Source of the DNA: Rhyzopertha dominica
Taxonomy: Eukaryota > Arthropoda > Insecta > Coleoptera > Bostrichidae
DNA: 64,000 nucleotides
Reading direction: 5' to 3'
Assembly: GCA_025024175.1 (NCBI GenBank)
Contig: QCXZ01000003.1
Location: 15,520,392 to 15,584,391 of the forward strand
In this document: positions 63,545 to 64,000 of the stretch, piece by piece
How the letters are laid out: the number at the start of each line of letters is the position of its first letter
Numbering within the stretch: the stretch's first letter is position 1
Notes under the pieces: model-generated
The model's input: the letters and a program-made list of their open reading frames with translations, nothing else
Told to the model about the DNA's origin: nothing
Databases searched by the model: none
Program-made: the position numbers and the translations under genes

Positions 63545-64000
63545 TCATCATCAATTTCATCACCTTCAAAATAATCTCCACCCAATACAATGCTTAACGC
63601 TAACTTTTTTCCAGCTCTCAAAAAAGCCTGAAAAGTCTGTCCTGGACCGAGTCGAAATGGTGTCCACAGAGTAGCCTTTTGAGTTTAGGATAGAATAGCC
63701 AGAAGTTTATAATGATGAAAAACCAAGAGTTGTCTTGAATGGCATCATACAAACAATTCTTTATGATATTATTATAATATTCATTGTTAACAGTTTGGCC
63801 AGTTGGAAGGAATTTATAGTGAACTATGCCCGATAAAAAAAATCAATATGACCTTGATTTTTGAGTGATTTTGCTGGCCAGAAGGCATCATTCTACAGAT
63901 GTCAATGACTCCAAAGAGTTGATCGTTTTTGGAACCAAACACGATTTGAAGTATCCAAGGCACATCAATCTTTTAAAATGGTATTTACTAAACCTTTTGA
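63545..64000 (-). pseudogene. Mariner-type transposase C-terminal fragment, cut by window end
   Basis: On the minus strand in changing frames: VHYKFLPTGQTVN-like sequence at about 63790-63830, NFWLFYPKLKRLLCGHHFDS at about 63640-63700 (the D-F-W-L-F-P-K-L-K block with the third catalytic residue, here read as N), and IVLGGDYFEGDEIDDE at about 63555-63600 (the conserved GG-D-Y-F-E-G-D tail). Frameshifts and loss of the H-D-N-A-P block show it is dead. Confidence 0.75.

Overview
The window is AT-rich animal nuclear DNA, almost certainly from an insect or close arthropod relative. It has two spliced host genes with GT-AG introns (two of them only 54-56 bp) and a dense, layered load of transposable elements of arthropod type: BEL/Pao, copia, Gypsy, Penelope, jockey-like non-LTR, P, Tc1, mariner and hAT. 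No bacterial features are present, and the species cannot be named from the sequence.

Host genes, both on the minus strand. (1) An eight-exon ribonuclease H1-like gene spans 9460-29330. All intron phases agree and give a 375-residue protein. The C-terminal half is a complete RNase H fold with D232, E273, D297, H352 and D362. The N-terminal half is a coiled coil plus an Ala/Asn/Ser-rich linker; I cannot find the hybrid-binding domain usual in animal RNase H1. (2) The last seven exons of a Sec24C/D-type COPII coat gene lie at 44397-56207 and encode 534 residues through to the stop. Its 5' exons lie beyond the window.

Layout. 1-2960: rotten copia element (minus). 3246-6932: inverted-repeat element with a 7-bp target duplication, holding a Penelope-like remnant. 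7.2-12.3 kb: small inverted-repeat elements, a two-part segmental duplication and a DDE transposon remnant, partly inside RNase H1 intron 7. 13.1-22.4 kb (introns 5 and 4): a jockey-like element split by a foldback element, a Gypsy remnant, an 83-bp-arm hairpin, and a second foldback copy split by a palindromic Tc1-like element. 25.8 kb: a 5S rRNA-like sequence. 29.3-30.1 kb: a hAT-type MITE 14 bp upstream of the RNase H1 start codon. 30.2-35.2 kb: a third foldback copy, a hairpin, and a dead P-type transposase between two arrays of related 123-bp repeats. 36.5-43.1 kb: a non-autonomous LTR element with 847-bp LTRs that look identical, carrying a decayed non-LTR element. 44.9-52.5 kb: two non-LTR remnants inside Sec24 introns. 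56.4-62.7 kb: an apparently intact young BEL/Pao element in the Sec24 intron, in the same orientation as the gene. 63.5-64.0 kb: a mariner remnant.

The strongest leads are the RNase H1 architecture, the P element flanked by minisatellite arrays, the LTR element that seems to have moved with a dead non-LTR cargo, and the Tc1 palindrome whose two arms share one deletion junction. Everything was read by eye; no alignment or database search was run.
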